From Streptomyces formicae (GTDB lineage: Bacteria > Actinomycetota > Actinomycetes > Streptomycetales > Streptomycetaceae): a stretch of 64,000 nt of DNA. Position 1 is the first letter of the stretch. Each line of letters starts with the position of its first letter. A model generated the notes under the pieces. It had not been told where the DNA came from. It searched no databases and was given only the letters and a program-made list of their open reading frames with translations. This document shows, piece by piece, positions 30,556 through 39,035 of the stretch. Where the stretch lies: assembly GCF_022647665.1 (NCBI RefSeq), contig NZ_CP071872.1:7812001-7876000 (forward strand), written 5' to 3'. The translations under genes were made by a program, and so were the position numbers.

Positions 30556-32382
30556 CTACTTCACGACCGTGATCCGGCCGGTCGCCGGCGGGGCCAGCGG
30601 GGCCGCCGCGCTGGAGTGCGCGGCGAAGTAGGCGGTGAGGACGTCCAGGTCGGACGCGCCCACCAGCTTGTTCTTGTGCTCCTTCAGGACGGTGAAGCCG
30701 TCGCCGCCGCCCGCGAGGAACTCGTTCATCGCGACCCGGTAGGTCTTCGCCGGGTCGATCGCCTCGCCGTTCAGTTTCACGGAGCCGACGACGATCCGGT
30801 CGGCGCCGGCCTTGGTCATGTCGAGCGTGTACGTGAAGCCCTGCGAGACCTGGAGGATCTTCGGGGCAGCCGCGTTCGCGCCGCTCACCTGCTGCTGGAG
30901 CGTGGTGATCAGCTGGGCGCCGGTGAGATCGACCGCCGTCATCATGTTGGTGAACGGCTGCACCGTGAACGCCTCGCCGTACGTCACCACACCGTCGCCC
31001 TCACCGCCGGACGCCTGGTGGACGAGGCCCGCGCGGATACCGCCCGGGTTCATCAGCGCGAGCTGCGCGCCGCCCTTGTCGGCCGGGGCCATGCCCTCCA
31101 GCTGCGCGTCCGCGATCAGATTGCCGAGCGGCTTCTCGGGGGCGTCGAAGGGGTTCTCGATGTCGGCGGAGATGTAGCCGACGGGCCGGCTCGCGATCGG
31201 CGCGGCGAGCGCGTTCCAGCGGTCGATGAGGCGCGTCATGTCCGCGGCCTTCGGCACGTCACGGGTGACGACGTGGTTGGCGGAGGCGACCGACGTCCGC
31301 ACGATGTCGCGGGTGCGGCGGTCGTACGTCAGCGTCGTGTCCGTGTACAGCTTGCCGAAGGAGGCGGCGGACGTGACCGTGCGCGGCGTGCCCGACGGGT
31401 CCGGGATCGTGCACGCGTACGCCTGGTGGGTGTGGCCGGTGACCAGGGCGTCGACCTGCGGGCTGAGCTTCTTGGCGATGTCGACGATCGGTCCGGAGAT
31501 GCCGTCGCCCGGGCCGGGGCTGTCGCAGTCGTAGTTGTACGAGGCCGACGCCGGCGCGCCGCCCTCGTGGATCAGGGCGACGATCGACCGGACGCCCTGG
31601 CGCTCCAGCACCTTGGTGTACTTGTTGATCGTCTCGACCTCGTCGCCGAACTTCAGGCCCTTGACGCCCTCGGCGGAGACGATGTCCGGCGTGCCCTCCA
31701 GGGTCACGCCGATGAACCCGATCTTCACGCCGTTGCGCTGCCACACGAAGTACGGGTCGAGCAGCGGCCTGCCGGTCTTCTCGTCCGTCACATTGGCCGC
31801 GAGGTACGGGAAGTCGGCGCCCTTGAACTTCTTGCCCTCCTCGAAGCAGCCGTCCTTCTCGTGGCAGCCGCCGTTCTGCATCCGGGCGAGCTCCTTGGCG
31901 CCCTCGTCGAACTCGTGGTTGCCCACCGAGGAGACGTCGAGGTCCAGCTTGTTCAGCGCCTCGATCGTCGGCTCGTCGTGGAAGAGCCCGGAGAGCAGCG
32001 GCGACGCGCCGATCATGTCGCCGGCCGCGGCGGTGATGGAGTAGCGGTTGCCCTTGCGGGCCTCGCGCAGGTGGGTCGCCAGGTACTCGGCGCCGCCCGC
32101 GTCGATGGTCTTGGTGGTGCCGTCCTCGTTGGTGTGGGTGACCCTGCCCGCCGAGCCGGCGGGCGGCTGGAGATTGCCGTGCAGGTCGTTGAAGGACAGC
32201 AGCTGCACGTCGACGGTGCGGCCGTACCCGTGACCGTGGCCATGGCCGTGACCACGGCCGTCGCCCCGGCCGGTGGCGCCGGCGGTCCCGGCGGGCATCG
32301 CGGCGACGAGCGCGCCGACGGTGGTCAGTCCGGCGACGGCGGCGAGCAGGCGGCGGCGTTTCTGGTGCGGTGTCGCTGACAT
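30556..32382 (-). CDS. Secreted 5'-nucleotidase (UshA-like)
   Basis: A 608-aa exported metallophosphoesterase. Signal peptide RRLLAAVAGLTTVGALVAA then a His-Gly run at about 44-53 (HGHGHGHGYG). Metal-site motifs: FNDLHGN (DxH), GNHEFDEG and GHTHQAY. The C-terminal 5'-nucleotidase domain includes NLIADAQLEG and EFLAGGGDGF for nucleotide binding. It releases phosphate from extracellular nucleotides, fitting the phosphate genes downstream. TAGGCT lies upstream. Possible GlnR-type half-sites lie at 32484-32506. AAGGGG precedes the ATG at 32382. Confidence 0.92.
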   Translation of the reverse strand: MSATPHQKRRRLLAAVAGLTTVGALVAAMPAGTAGATGRGDGRGHGHGHGHGYGRTVDVQLLSFNDLHGNLQPPAGSAGRVTHTNEDGTTKTIDAGGAEYLATHLREARKGNRYSITAAAGDMIGASPLLSGLFHDEPTIEALNKLDLDVSSVGNHEFDEGAKELARMQNGGCHEKDGCFEEGKKFKGADFPYLAANVTDEKTGRPLLDPYFVWQRNGVKIGFIGVTLEGTPDIVSAEGVKGLKFGDEVETINKYTKVLERQGVRSIVALIHEGGAPASASYNYDCDSPGPGDGISGPIVDIAKKLSPQVDALVTGHTHQAYACTIPDPSGTPRTVTSAASFGKLYTDTTLTYDRRTRDIVRTSVASANHVVTRDVPKAADMTRLIDRWNALAAPIASRPVGYISADIENPFDAPEKPLGNLIADAQLEGMAPADKGGAQLALMNPGGIRAGLVHQASGGEGDGVVTYGEAFTVQPFTNMMTAVDLTGAQLITTLQQQVSGANAAAPKILQVSQGFTYTLDMTKAGADRIVVGSVKLNGEAIDPAKTYRVAMNEFLAGGGDGFTVLKEHKNKLVGASDLDVLTAYFAAHSSAAAPLAPPATGRITVVK

Positions 32383-32483
32383 CTGTCCCCTTGTCAGTTC
32401 AGCGTCGGTTCGGTGCGGACGGCCGTCACGACGGGCGTCCTCAGCCGGGCAGCCTAGAGTCAACGCGCGTAGCACGACAGGGG

Positions 32484-32506
32484 GTAACGGGTTACGACCT
32501 GGTTTC
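32484..32506. promoter_or_regulatory. GTAAC/GTTAC palindrome and GlnR-box-like half-sites
   Basis: GTAAC-GG-GTTAC (32484-32495) is a perfect palindrome. On the minus strand GAAAC and GTAAC are separated by exactly 6 bp (32491-32506), the spacing between half-sites in the GlnR consensus gTnAC-n6-GaAAC repeat. It lies 102-124 bp upstream of the 5'-nucleotidase start. PhoP/GlnR cross-control is possible but unproven. Confidence 0.3.
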
Positions 32507-32519
32507 CGATCGAGTGCCC

Positions 32520-32681
32520 CTGGGGCCTGGCTCCTGGATCCGGCCGGATCAGTGAGCTGGGTCGGTGCGTGCGACTCCCGTGCCCGAAGGGCTACGGAGG
32601 TGGGGGCACCTCCCAGGCGCAAGCTCTGGGGGAGCGTGCCAGGGCACGCGAGCCCGGCAAGATCCGAGAGACAGGCCCCAG
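32520..32681. mobile_element. Diverged TIR-bordered element, copy 3
   Basis: A 162-bp block with imperfect 21-bp terminal inverted repeats: CTGGGGCCTGGCTCCTGGATC at 32520-32540 (given here only as the site) and its partner at 32661-32681, four mismatches. The right half shares CGAGCCCGGCAAGATCC with copies 1 and 2 (CGAGCCCAGCAAGATCC), and a GGGGGCACCTCCC block is also common. It abuts the leaderless mshD promoter. Confidence 0.6.
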
Positions 32682-32698
32682 CGCCGTACCCTCGACGT

Positions 32699-33622
32699 AT
32701 GACTGACGCAGCCCCCGCCATCGAGCCCGGCCGGCAGATCCAGACGCTCGACGAACTCACCTCCGAACAGGCCGATGACGTCCTGCGCCTGCTCGCGGCC
32801 GCCGCCCGCGCCGACGGCATGCAGGCCGTCTCGGAGCAGGGACAGCTCCATCTGCGCCACGGGCAGCGCGAGGGCGTGCGGCACTTCCTGCTCACCGTCG
32901 CCGGGGACCTCCGCGGCTACGCCCAACTTGAGGACACCGACCCGGTGGAGGCCCCCGCGGCCGAGCTGGTCGTGCACCCCGGCCACCGCGGCCGCGGCCA
33001 CGGGCGCGCCCTCGGCAGCGCACTGCTCGCCGCCTCCGGCAAGCGCGTTCGCGTCTGGGCGCACGGCGGCAAGTCCGCGGCCCGCCATCTGGCGCAGGTG
33101 CTCGGCCTCACCCTCTTCCGCGAACTGCGCCAGCTGCGCCGCTCGTTGAGCCCGCTCGACGTCCCGGAGCCGGTCCTGCCCGAGGGTGTGACGGTGCGTA
33201 GGTTCGTCCCCGGCCAGGACGACGCGGCCTGGCTCGCGGTCAACGCCGCCGCCTTCGCCCACCACCCCGAGCAGGGCGCGATCACCCAGCGCGACCTCGA
33301 CGACCGCAAGCAGGAGACCTGGTTCGACCCGAAGGGCTTCTTCCTCGCCGAGCGCGGCGGCGAACTCGTCGGCTTCCACTGGACGAAGGTCCACGCGGAG
33401 GAGCAGCTCGGCGAGGTGTACGTGATCGGCATCCGGCCGGACGCCCAGGGCACCGGTCTCGGCAAGGCCCTCACCGCGGTCGGGCTGCGCCACCTCGCGG
33501 CACAGGGCCTGCCGGCGGTCATGCTCTACGTCGACGCGGACAACACGGCGGCGCTGCGGGTGTACGAGCGGCTGGGCTTCACGACGCACGAGGTGGACCT
33601 GATGTACCGCACGGAGACGTGA
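32699..33622 (+). CDS. mshD: Mycothiol synthase (MshD)
   Basis: A 307-aa protein made of two GNAT domains, as in MshD. The N-terminal domain has AAELVVHPGHRGRGHGRALG. The active C-terminal domain has VIGIRPDAQGTGLGKALTAV and YVDADNTAALRVYERLGF. It acetylates Cys-GlcN-Ins in the last step of mycothiol formation, the actinobacterial thiol. TACCCT lies 6 nt before the ATG with no SD (leaderless). The upstream boundary is a repeat element. Confidence 0.93.
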   Translation: MTDAAPAIEPGRQIQTLDELTSEQADDVLRLLAAAARADGMQAVSEQGQLHLRHGQREGVRHFLLTVAGDLRGYAQLEDTDPVEAPAAELVVHPGHRGRGHGRALGSALLAASGKRVRVWAHGGKSAARHLAQVLGLTLFRELRQLRRSLSPLDVPEPVLPEGVTVRRFVPGQDDAAWLAVNAAAFAHHPEQGAITQRDLDDRKQETWFDPKGFFLAERGGELVGFHWTKVHAEEQLGEVYVIGIRPDAQGTGLGKALTAVGLRHLAAQGLPAVMLYVDADNTAALRVYERLGFTTHEVDLMYRTET

Positions 33623-33744
33623 TCCGCAGCGGCGCGCAAGGCCCGAGGACCCGAAAGCCCGAAGGCTCGCGGGCCCGAAGGCTCGCGGGCCCGAAGGTTC
33701 GCAGGTTCGGGAGCAGGGGCGGTTGACACCGCCCCTTTCTTCCT

Positions 33745-33778
33745 TCACCCTTTCACTACTTGATTAGTGAAAGGGTGA
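33745..33778. promoter_or_regulatory. 14-bp-arm palindromic operator overlapping the gntR start
   Basis: TCACCCTTTCACTA (33745-33758) and TAGTGAAAGGGTGA (33765-33778) form a perfect inverted repeat with a 6-bp spacer. The last base is the A of the start codon, and a TAGTGA -10-like box lies within the right arm. Binding would block both polymerase and ribosome. It is an obvious autoregulatory site for the YtrA-type regulator. Confidence 0.8.
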
Positions 33779-34182
33779 TGGTGGTGATCGAGTACCGGAT
33801 CGACCGGCGCAGTGGCATCGCCACCTATGTGCAGATCGTTCAGCAGACGAAACAGGCCCTGCGGCTGGGCCTGTTGGAGCCGGGCGACCGGCTGCCCACC
33901 GCCCGCGAGGTGGTCGAGGCGACCGCGATCAATCCGAACACCGTGCTCAAGGCGTACCGCGAGCTGGAACGCGAGGGCCTCGTCGAGGCCCGGCGCGGGC
34001 TCGGCACGTTCGTACGCAAGTCGCTGGGCGCGGCCCCCGCCGAGTCCCCCCTGCGCGGGGAACTCGCCGCCTGGGCGGCCCGGGCGCGCGCGGCGGGCCT
34101 GGAGCGGGACGACGTCGCCGCGCTCTTCGGCGCCGTACTCGACGAACACTTCACGCCACACGACCAGGGGGACGGGACATGA
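33778..34182 (+). CDS. GntR-family regulator, YtrA subfamily
   Basis: A 134-aa short GntR protein with the HTH (YVQIVQQTKQALRLGLLEPG, DRLPTAREVVEATAINPNTV, LKAYRELEREGLVE) and only a short helical tail, as in YtrA. Such regulators usually control ABC-type exporters, but none is adjacent here. The ATG at 33778 is chosen; a GTG lies one codon earlier. It is coupled to the following membrane gene by an ATGA overlap. Confidence 0.88.
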   Translation: MVVIEYRIDRRSGIATYVQIVQQTKQALRLGLLEPGDRLPTAREVVEATAINPNTVLKAYRELEREGLVEARRGLGTFVRKSLGAAPAESPLRGELAAWAARARAAGLERDDVAALFGAVLDEHFTPHDQGDGT

Positions 34183-34466
34183 CCGGCCTCCTCGTCCGCC
34201 GCACGGTGCCCGCGATGGGCGCCGCCGGGCTCGCGACCGGCTCGGCGCTGCTCGCCTTCGGACAACTGCGCCAGCACCTGTGGCCCGCGATGACGCGCAC
34301 CGGCGCCGATCTGTCCGGCAGCGCCACGGACTGGCCGGTGGAGTCGGGGTACCACCCCGCCTCGCACTTCTGGCCGATCCAGTTCGTCGAAACGGGCGTG
34401 GTGCTGGCCCTGACCGCCCTGCTGACCGTGGCCGCGTTCCGCCTCCTGCGCCGCCACCACGCCTGA
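34179..34466 (+). CDS. Small two-TM membrane protein coupled to the YtrA-type regulator
   Basis: A 95-aa protein. Hydrophobic segments at about 11-28 (PAMGAAGLATGSALLAFG) and 68-88 (VETGVVLALTALLTVAAFRL), with an aromatic loop (HPASHFWPIQFVE) between. It overlaps the regulator stop by 4 nt. No family is recognised. Its place suggests it is the main target of the regulator, perhaps a reduced or specialised membrane partner. Confidence 0.72.
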   Translation: MTGLLVRRTVPAMGAAGLATGSALLAFGQLRQHLWPAMTRTGADLSGSATDWPVESGYHPASHFWPIQFVETGVVLALTALLTVAAFRLLRRHHA

Positions 34467-34469
34467 CGC

Positions 34470-34487
34470 CGGGGGCTTCGCCCCGGA
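34470..34487 (+). terminator. Short GC hairpin after the gntR operon
   Basis: CCGGGG (34470-34475), loop GCTTCG, CCCCGG (34482-34487), just past the stop at 34466. The rest of the 376-bp gap to ppk holds G+C-rich short repeats common in Streptomyces, and the PHO-box-like repeats at 34651. No gene is seen. Confidence 0.55.
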
Positions 34488-34650
34488 TGTCCGGCCTCGT
34501 CGGCGTTCGAGGCGCGGAATCCGGGGCGGACCCTCGCTCCGGGGAGGGGCGGGGTGGGCAGGGGGCCGCGCAGCGGTACAGTCGCAGCGCCCCCGAGGAG
34601 GCCCCGCGCCACCGGATCCGGAATCGCGGCGCGATGCCTTGCTTGCCCAG

Positions 34651-34683
34651 GCGTCATGTTCTCGTTACCAGCCATTCAAGGGC
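34651..34683 (+). promoter_or_regulatory. PHO-box-like 11-nt repeats upstream of ppk
   Basis: Three consecutive 11-nt units GCGTCATGTTC, TCGTTACCAGC and CATTCAAGGGC keep TCA/TTA/TCA in the same phase, as in streptomycete PHO boxes (core GTTCACC). PhoP control of ppk is known in S. lividans/coelicolor. The site lies about 160-190 bp before the ppk start chosen. Confidence 0.5.
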
Positions 34684-34842
34684 CCTTGCGACCCTCGGTG
34701 AATGCAGCCGCCCGCCGAGCCAGGCCCACGAGCGAAGCGAAACGGGGGTACCCCCGTGCAAAGCTACGGGGGAGGGCGACCCACCTCCTCCACGGCCCGC
34801 TTCGACGCGCCCTCCGGCCCCTTCGCGCGGAAGAATGGGGAC

Positions 34843-37065
34843 ATGAGCAAGCAGCCCGCCGAGGTCCCGGTCCAGCACGTACAGCCGTCCGTCGGTTCCA
34901 TAGCCGCGCACCGCCCGCACACGGTCTCCGCCGCGGTCTCCGATCTCGAGCCCGACATCGATGCCGACCTCGACGCCTACGAGGACAGCACCGAAGGTGC
35001 CGAGCTGCCCCAGGGCCGTTTCCTGGACCGCGAGCGCAGCTGGCTCGCGTTCAACGAGCGCGTCCTGGAGCTCGCCGAAGACCCCGCGACACCCCTCCTG
35101 GAACGGGCGAACTTCCTCGCGATCTTCGCCTCGAACCTGGACGAGTTCTTCATGGTCCGGGTGGCCGGACTGAAGCGCCGCATCGCCACCGGCGTCGCCA
35201 CCCGCTCCGCGTCCGGCCTGCAGCCACGCGAGGTGCTGGAGCTGATCTGGAACCGCTCGCGCGAACTCATGGCCCGGCACGCCGCCTGCTACCAGCAGGA
35301 CGTCGCGCCGGCCCTGGCCGACGAGGGCATCCACCTCATCCGCTGGCCCGAGCTCACGGAGAAGGAGCAGGCCCGCCTCTTCACCCTCTTCCGCCAGCAG
35401 ATCTTCCCGGTCCTCACCCCGCTGGCCGTCGACCCGGCCCACCCGTTCCCGTACATCTCGGGGCTCTCGCTCAACCTCGCCGTGGTCGTACGCAACCCGG
35501 TCAGCGGCCACCGCCACTTCGCCCGGGTCAAGGTCCCGCCGCTGCTGTCCCGCTTCCTGGAAGCCTCCCCGCACCGCTACGTCCCGCTGGAGGACGTCAT
35601 AGCGGCGCACCTGGAGGAGCTGTTCCCCGGCATGGAGGTGCTCGCGCACCACATGTTCCGGGTGACCAGGAACGAGGACCTGGAGGTCGAGGAGGACGAC
35701 ACCGAGAACCTCCTCCAGGCCCTGGAGAAGGAGCTCCTGCGCCGCCGCTTCGGCCCGCCGGTGCGCCTGGAGGTCGAGGAGTCCATCGACCCGTACGTCC
35801 TGGACCTGCTCGTGCGCGAGCTGAAGATCTCCGAGTCCGAGGTCTACCCGCTGCCCGGCCCGCTCGACCTGACCGGCCTCTTCGGCATCGCGGGCCAGGA
35901 CCGGCCCGAGCTCAAGTACCCGAAGTTCGTCGCCGGCACCCACCGCGACCTGGCCGAGGTCGAGTCGGCGTCCGCGCCCGACATCTTCGCGGCGCTGCGC
36001 GAGCGGGACGTGCTGCTGCACCACCCGTACGACTCGTTCTCGACTTCCGTCCAGGCCTTCCTGGAGCAGGCCGCGGGCGACCCGGACGTCCTCGCCATCA
36101 AGCAGACGCTGTACCGGACCTCCGGCAAGTCCCCGATCGTGGACGCCCTGATCGACGCCGCCGAGGCGGGCAAGCAGGTCCTCGTCCTCGTCGAGATCAA
36201 GGCCCGCTTCGACGAGCAGGCCAACATCAAGTGGGCGCGGAAGCTGGAGGAGGCCGGCTGCCACGTCGTGTACGGGCTCGTCGGGCTGAAGACCCACTGC
36301 AAGCTCTCGCTCGTGGTCCGGCAGGAGGGCGAGACCCTGCGCCGTTACTCGCACGTCGGCACCGGCAACTACCACCCGAAGACCGCCCGGCTGTACGAGG
36401 ACCTCGGCCTGCTCACCGCGGACCCGCAGGTCGGCGCGGACCTGTCCGACCTGTTCAACCGGCTGTCCGGCTACTCGCGCCGCGAGACGTACCGCCGGCT
36501 GCTCGTCGCCCCGAAGTCGCTGCGCGACGGGCTGATCGCCCGGATCAACAAGGAGGTCGCCCACCACCGGGCCGGCCGTCCCGCGTTCGTCCGGATCAAG
36601 GTCAACTCGATGGTCGACGAAGCGATCATCGACTCGCTCTACCGGGCGTCGCAGGCCGGCGTGCCGGTGGACATATGGGTGCGCGGCATCTGCGCGATAC
36701 GCCCCGGTGTCGGCGGGCTCTCGGAGAACATCCGGGTCCGCTCGGTCCTCGGCCGCTTCCTGGAGCACTCCCGGGTCTTCACCTTCGGCAACGGAGGCGA
36801 GCCCGAGGTGTGGATCGGCAGCGCCGACATGATGCACCGCAACCTCGACCGCCGTATCGAGGCGCTCGTACGGGTCACCGACCCGGCGCACCGCGCGGCG
36901 CTGAACCGGCTCCTGGAAACCGGTATGTCCGACACCACGTCCTCCTGGCACCTCGGCCCGGACGGGGAGTGGACCCGGCATTCCACGGACGGCGACAGCC
37001 AGCCGCTGCGGCACGTACAGGAAATGCTCATAGACGCCCGGAGGCGCCGGCGTGCACAGCCCTGA
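34843..37065 (+). CDS. ppk: Polyphosphate kinase 1
   Basis: A 740-aa enzyme that reversibly polymerises the gamma-phosphate of ATP into polyphosphate. N-terminal domain RFLDRERSWLAFNERVLELA, then head and two phospholipase-D-like C-terminal domains. His485 (KTHCKL) corresponds to the autophosphorylated His435 of E. coli and His642 (LEHSRVF) to His592; the spacing of 157 residues is identical. An acidic N-terminal extension of about 60 residues is present. The ATG at 34843 is chosen over 34702 because it gives the normal length. Translation overlaps the CHAD gene by 14 nt. Confidence 0.95.
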   Translation: MSKQPAEVPVQHVQPSVGSIAAHRPHTVSAAVSDLEPDIDADLDAYEDSTEGAELPQGRFLDRERSWLAFNERVLELAEDPATPLLERANFLAIFASNLDEFFMVRVAGLKRRIATGVATRSASGLQPREVLELIWNRSRELMARHAACYQQDVAPALADEGIHLIRWPELTEKEQARLFTLFRQQIFPVLTPLAVDPAHPFPYISGLSLNLAVVVRNPVSGHRHFARVKVPPLLSRFLEASPHRYVPLEDVIAAHLEELFPGMEVLAHHMFRVTRNEDLEVEEDDTENLLQALEKELLRRRFGPPVRLEVEESIDPYVLDLLVRELKISESEVYPLPGPLDLTGLFGIAGQDRPELKYPKFVAGTHRDLAEVESASAPDIFAALRERDVLLHHPYDSFSTSVQAFLEQAAGDPDVLAIKQTLYRTSGKSPIVDALIDAAEAGKQVLVLVEIKARFDEQANIKWARKLEEAGCHVVYGLVGLKTHCKLSLVVRQEGETLRRYSHVGTGNYHPKTARLYEDLGLLTADPQVGADLSDLFNRLSGYSRRETYRRLLVAPKSLRDGLIARINKEVAHHRAGRPAFVRIKVNSMVDEAIIDSLYRASQAGVPVDIWVRGICAIRPGVGGLSENIRVRSVLGRFLEHSRVFTFGNGGEPEVWIGSADMMHRNLDRRIEALVRVTDPAHRAALNRLLETGMSDTTSSWHLGPDGEWTRHSTDGDSQPLRHVQEMLIDARRRRRAQP

Positions 37066-38263
37066 CCTTCCCTCCGTTGCCCGGGGGGCCGGTGCCGACC
37101 AGGTCCTGGCCGAGTATCTGCACACGCAGGCCGCGGATTTCCTGCGGAGCCTGCGGGTGCACGGCGAATGCGGAGCCGACACGGCGGGCGCGAAGGACGC
37201 GGCCGGCGCGCTGCGTCGCGCCGCGCGCCGCATCAGCGGTGCCCTGCACACGTACCGGCCGCTGCTGGACACCGCCTGGGCGGACCAGCTCCGCACGGAG
37301 CTGACCTGGCTCTCCGGCGTCCTCGCCCAGGAACACGCCTGCACGGCCCGCCTGAACCGCCTGCTGGACGCCCTGTCCCGCCTCTCGGGCACGGGCCCGG
37401 TCCCGCCCCCGCGCGCGGAGGCCGAGCTGTCGGTCCTGACGAACCCGGAACTCCTGGCCGCCCCGTCGCCCGGCGGGCACCAGGCCGAGGCCACAGCGGA
37501 CGCGCCTGCGCCCGCGCCGCACGGCGGGCCCGAGGCAACGGCCGCCGGACCTCGCGCCGCCGCCGCGGCGGCCGCCGCAGTCGCCGGGCAGGACGTCCAG
37601 GCCAAGGGCGCGGCTGGCGGCGCCGCCACGTCGGGGACGCGTGGAGCGCTCACCGTGGGGGCCGCGCGGGCCGGGGCGCTGCTGGAGCGGCAGCTGACGC
37701 TGGGGCGGACGCGGGCGCATTCCGCGGCGCTTCAGGCACTCGGGTCCTCGAGGTTCCACGCGGTCGCCGACGCCGTCGCGCTGCTCGCCTCCGAGGTGCC
37801 GTTCGCGGCCGCCGCCACGGCGCCCGCGGACGTACTCCAGGGGCATGCCGAGACCGCCGAGCGCCGGCTCCTGGACGCGGTCGCGGCGCTGCCGCTCGCC
37901 CGCGCCGCGCACCCGTACAACGCGGACGCGCTGGTCCACGGCCTGGCCACGACGTCCGCCGGCGAGGCCCAGGACGCACCGTGGCACCACGTACGGCTGC
38001 TGCTGCGGCTGCACCGGTACGCCCAGGAGGTCGTCTGCTCCGGAACACACCCGCTGCTGACGATCGCAGGCCGGACCCTGGACCGGCACCGGGACGCCGC
38101 CGAGGCCGCCGCCGCCGCGGCGAGCGCGGCCCGTACCCCCCGTATCGCTCCCGCGACGGCGTACGCCCTCGGCGTCCTGCACGCCGACCAGCGCCACGAG
38201 GTCGAGGCCGCCCGCTTCGCCTTCCACCGGGTGTGGCAGAGCCAGGCGGTGCCCGCACCATGA
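37052..38263 (+). CDS. CHAD-domain (polyphosphate-binding) protein
   Basis: A 403-aa helical protein. The conserved-histidine alpha-helical domain is split by an Ala/Pro/Gly-rich insert (about 125-205). Typical pieces are VLAEYLHTQAADFLRSLRVH and LRRAARRISGALHTYRPLLD at the N-side and RTLDRHRDAAEAAAAAA at the C-side. CHAD domains bind polyphosphate through basic helices, which suits coupling with ppk (overlap 14 nt) and a Nudix hydrolase (ATGA overlap). GTG start at 37052. It has no adjoining CYTH domain, so it is probably non-catalytic. Confidence 0.85.
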   Translation: MHSPDLPSVARGAGADQVLAEYLHTQAADFLRSLRVHGECGADTAGAKDAAGALRRAARRISGALHTYRPLLDTAWADQLRTELTWLSGVLAQEHACTARLNRLLDALSRLSGTGPVPPPRAEAELSVLTNPELLAAPSPGGHQAEATADAPAPAPHGGPEATAAGPRAAAAAAAAVAGQDVQAKGAAGGAATSGTRGALTVGAARAGALLERQLTLGRTRAHSAALQALGSSRFHAVADAVALLASEVPFAAAATAPADVLQGHAETAERRLLDAVAALPLARAAHPYNADALVHGLATTSAGEAQDAPWHHVRLLLRLHRYAQEVVCSGTHPLLTIAGRTLDRHRDAAEAAAAAASAARTPRIAPATAYALGVLHADQRHEVEAARFAFHRVWQSQAVPAP

Positions 38264-38754
38264 GCACCCCCGGCACGCCGCCCGGCACCCCTCGTAGCCC
38301 CGGCTCCCCCGGCACCCCCGAAGCCGGCACCGTGCGCGCCGCCGGCTGCGTCCTGTGGCGCCGTGCGCCCCAGAGCGACGACGGCATCGAGATATGCCTC
38401 GTCCACCGCCCCCGTTACGACGACTGGTCCCACCCCAAGGGCAAGCTGAAGCGCTCCGAGGACGTCCTCGCCGGGGCCCTGCGCGAGGTCCTGGAGGAGA
38501 CCGGGCACCACGCCACCCCCGGCCCCCGACTCCCCACGGTCCACTACGTGGCGAACGGGCGTCCCAAGGAGGTCAGCTACTGGGCCGCCGAGGCGGAAAC
38601 GCGGGGCGAATTCATTCCTGGCCGCGAGGTCGACCGGATCGACTGGCTGCCCCCGACCGCCGCCCGCGCGCGGCTCACCCAGCCCCGCGACCGCCATCTC
38701 GTGGACGTGCTCGTCTCAGAACTCGGGATACTCGGCAGTCCAGGCGCCCATTGA
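38260..38754 (+). CDS. Nudix hydrolase (MutT-like)
   Basis: A 164-aa protein with a Pro/Gly-rich N-terminus (1-25). The complete Nudix box Gx5Ex7REVxEExG is present: GKLKRSEDVLAGALREVLEE followed by TG. Start AAGCVLWRRAP is the first strand. The substrate could be an oxidised nucleotide, ADP-ribose or diphosphoinositol/dinucleoside polyphosphate; ppk linkage favours a phosphoanhydride substrate. It overlaps the CHAD gene by 4 nt. I recall a ppk-mutT arrangement in S. coelicolor. Confidence 0.88.
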   Translation: MSTPGTPPGTPRSPGSPGTPEAGTVRAAGCVLWRRAPQSDDGIEICLVHRPRYDDWSHPKGKLKRSEDVLAGALREVLEETGHHATPGPRLPTVHYVANGRPKEVSYWAAEAETRGEFIPGREVDRIDWLPPTAARARLTQPRDRHLVDVLVSELGILGSPGAH

Positions 38755-38865
38755 GACCGCACAACCGTTTCAATGGGGTCTGACATAATCGGACAGCGCA
38801 CCCCATAGGCCGCTAAACGGTCGAGGTCACGCCCAGATAAAGGCGGCACCTCATTGACCGGCAGG

Positions 38866-38909
38866 GTTCACCTTCCGTTTACCACCACCCGTCGGCGGCT
38901 TCACCTGAT
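38866..38909 (+). promoter_or_regulatory. PHO boxes of the pstS promoter
   Basis: Consecutive 11-nt units GTTCACCTTCC (38866-38876) and GTTTACCACCA (38877-38887), a degenerate unit, then CTTCACCTGAT (38899-38909), all in phase. This is a textbook PhoP-binding array; pstS is among the strongest PhoP targets in Streptomyces. The rest of the 281-bp gap holds the promoter and a long leader. Confidence 0.85.
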
Positions 38910-39035
38910 CTGCCTAATTTCGGGCTTACAAGGTGACCGGCACAGCGCCGCACCACCCACCCCGACACGCGCCGCCGTACAACGTCGAGCAAAGCGACGT
39001 CCCCGACCGGCGCTCCTGGAAGGAACACCCGAAAA

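Noticed and set aside
34654..37653. 999-codon minus-strand open frame
   Set aside because: It is the antisense of ppk and the CHAD gene. It has Val/Leu/Arg/Asp-rich shadow composition and no domain, while the sense frames match known families.
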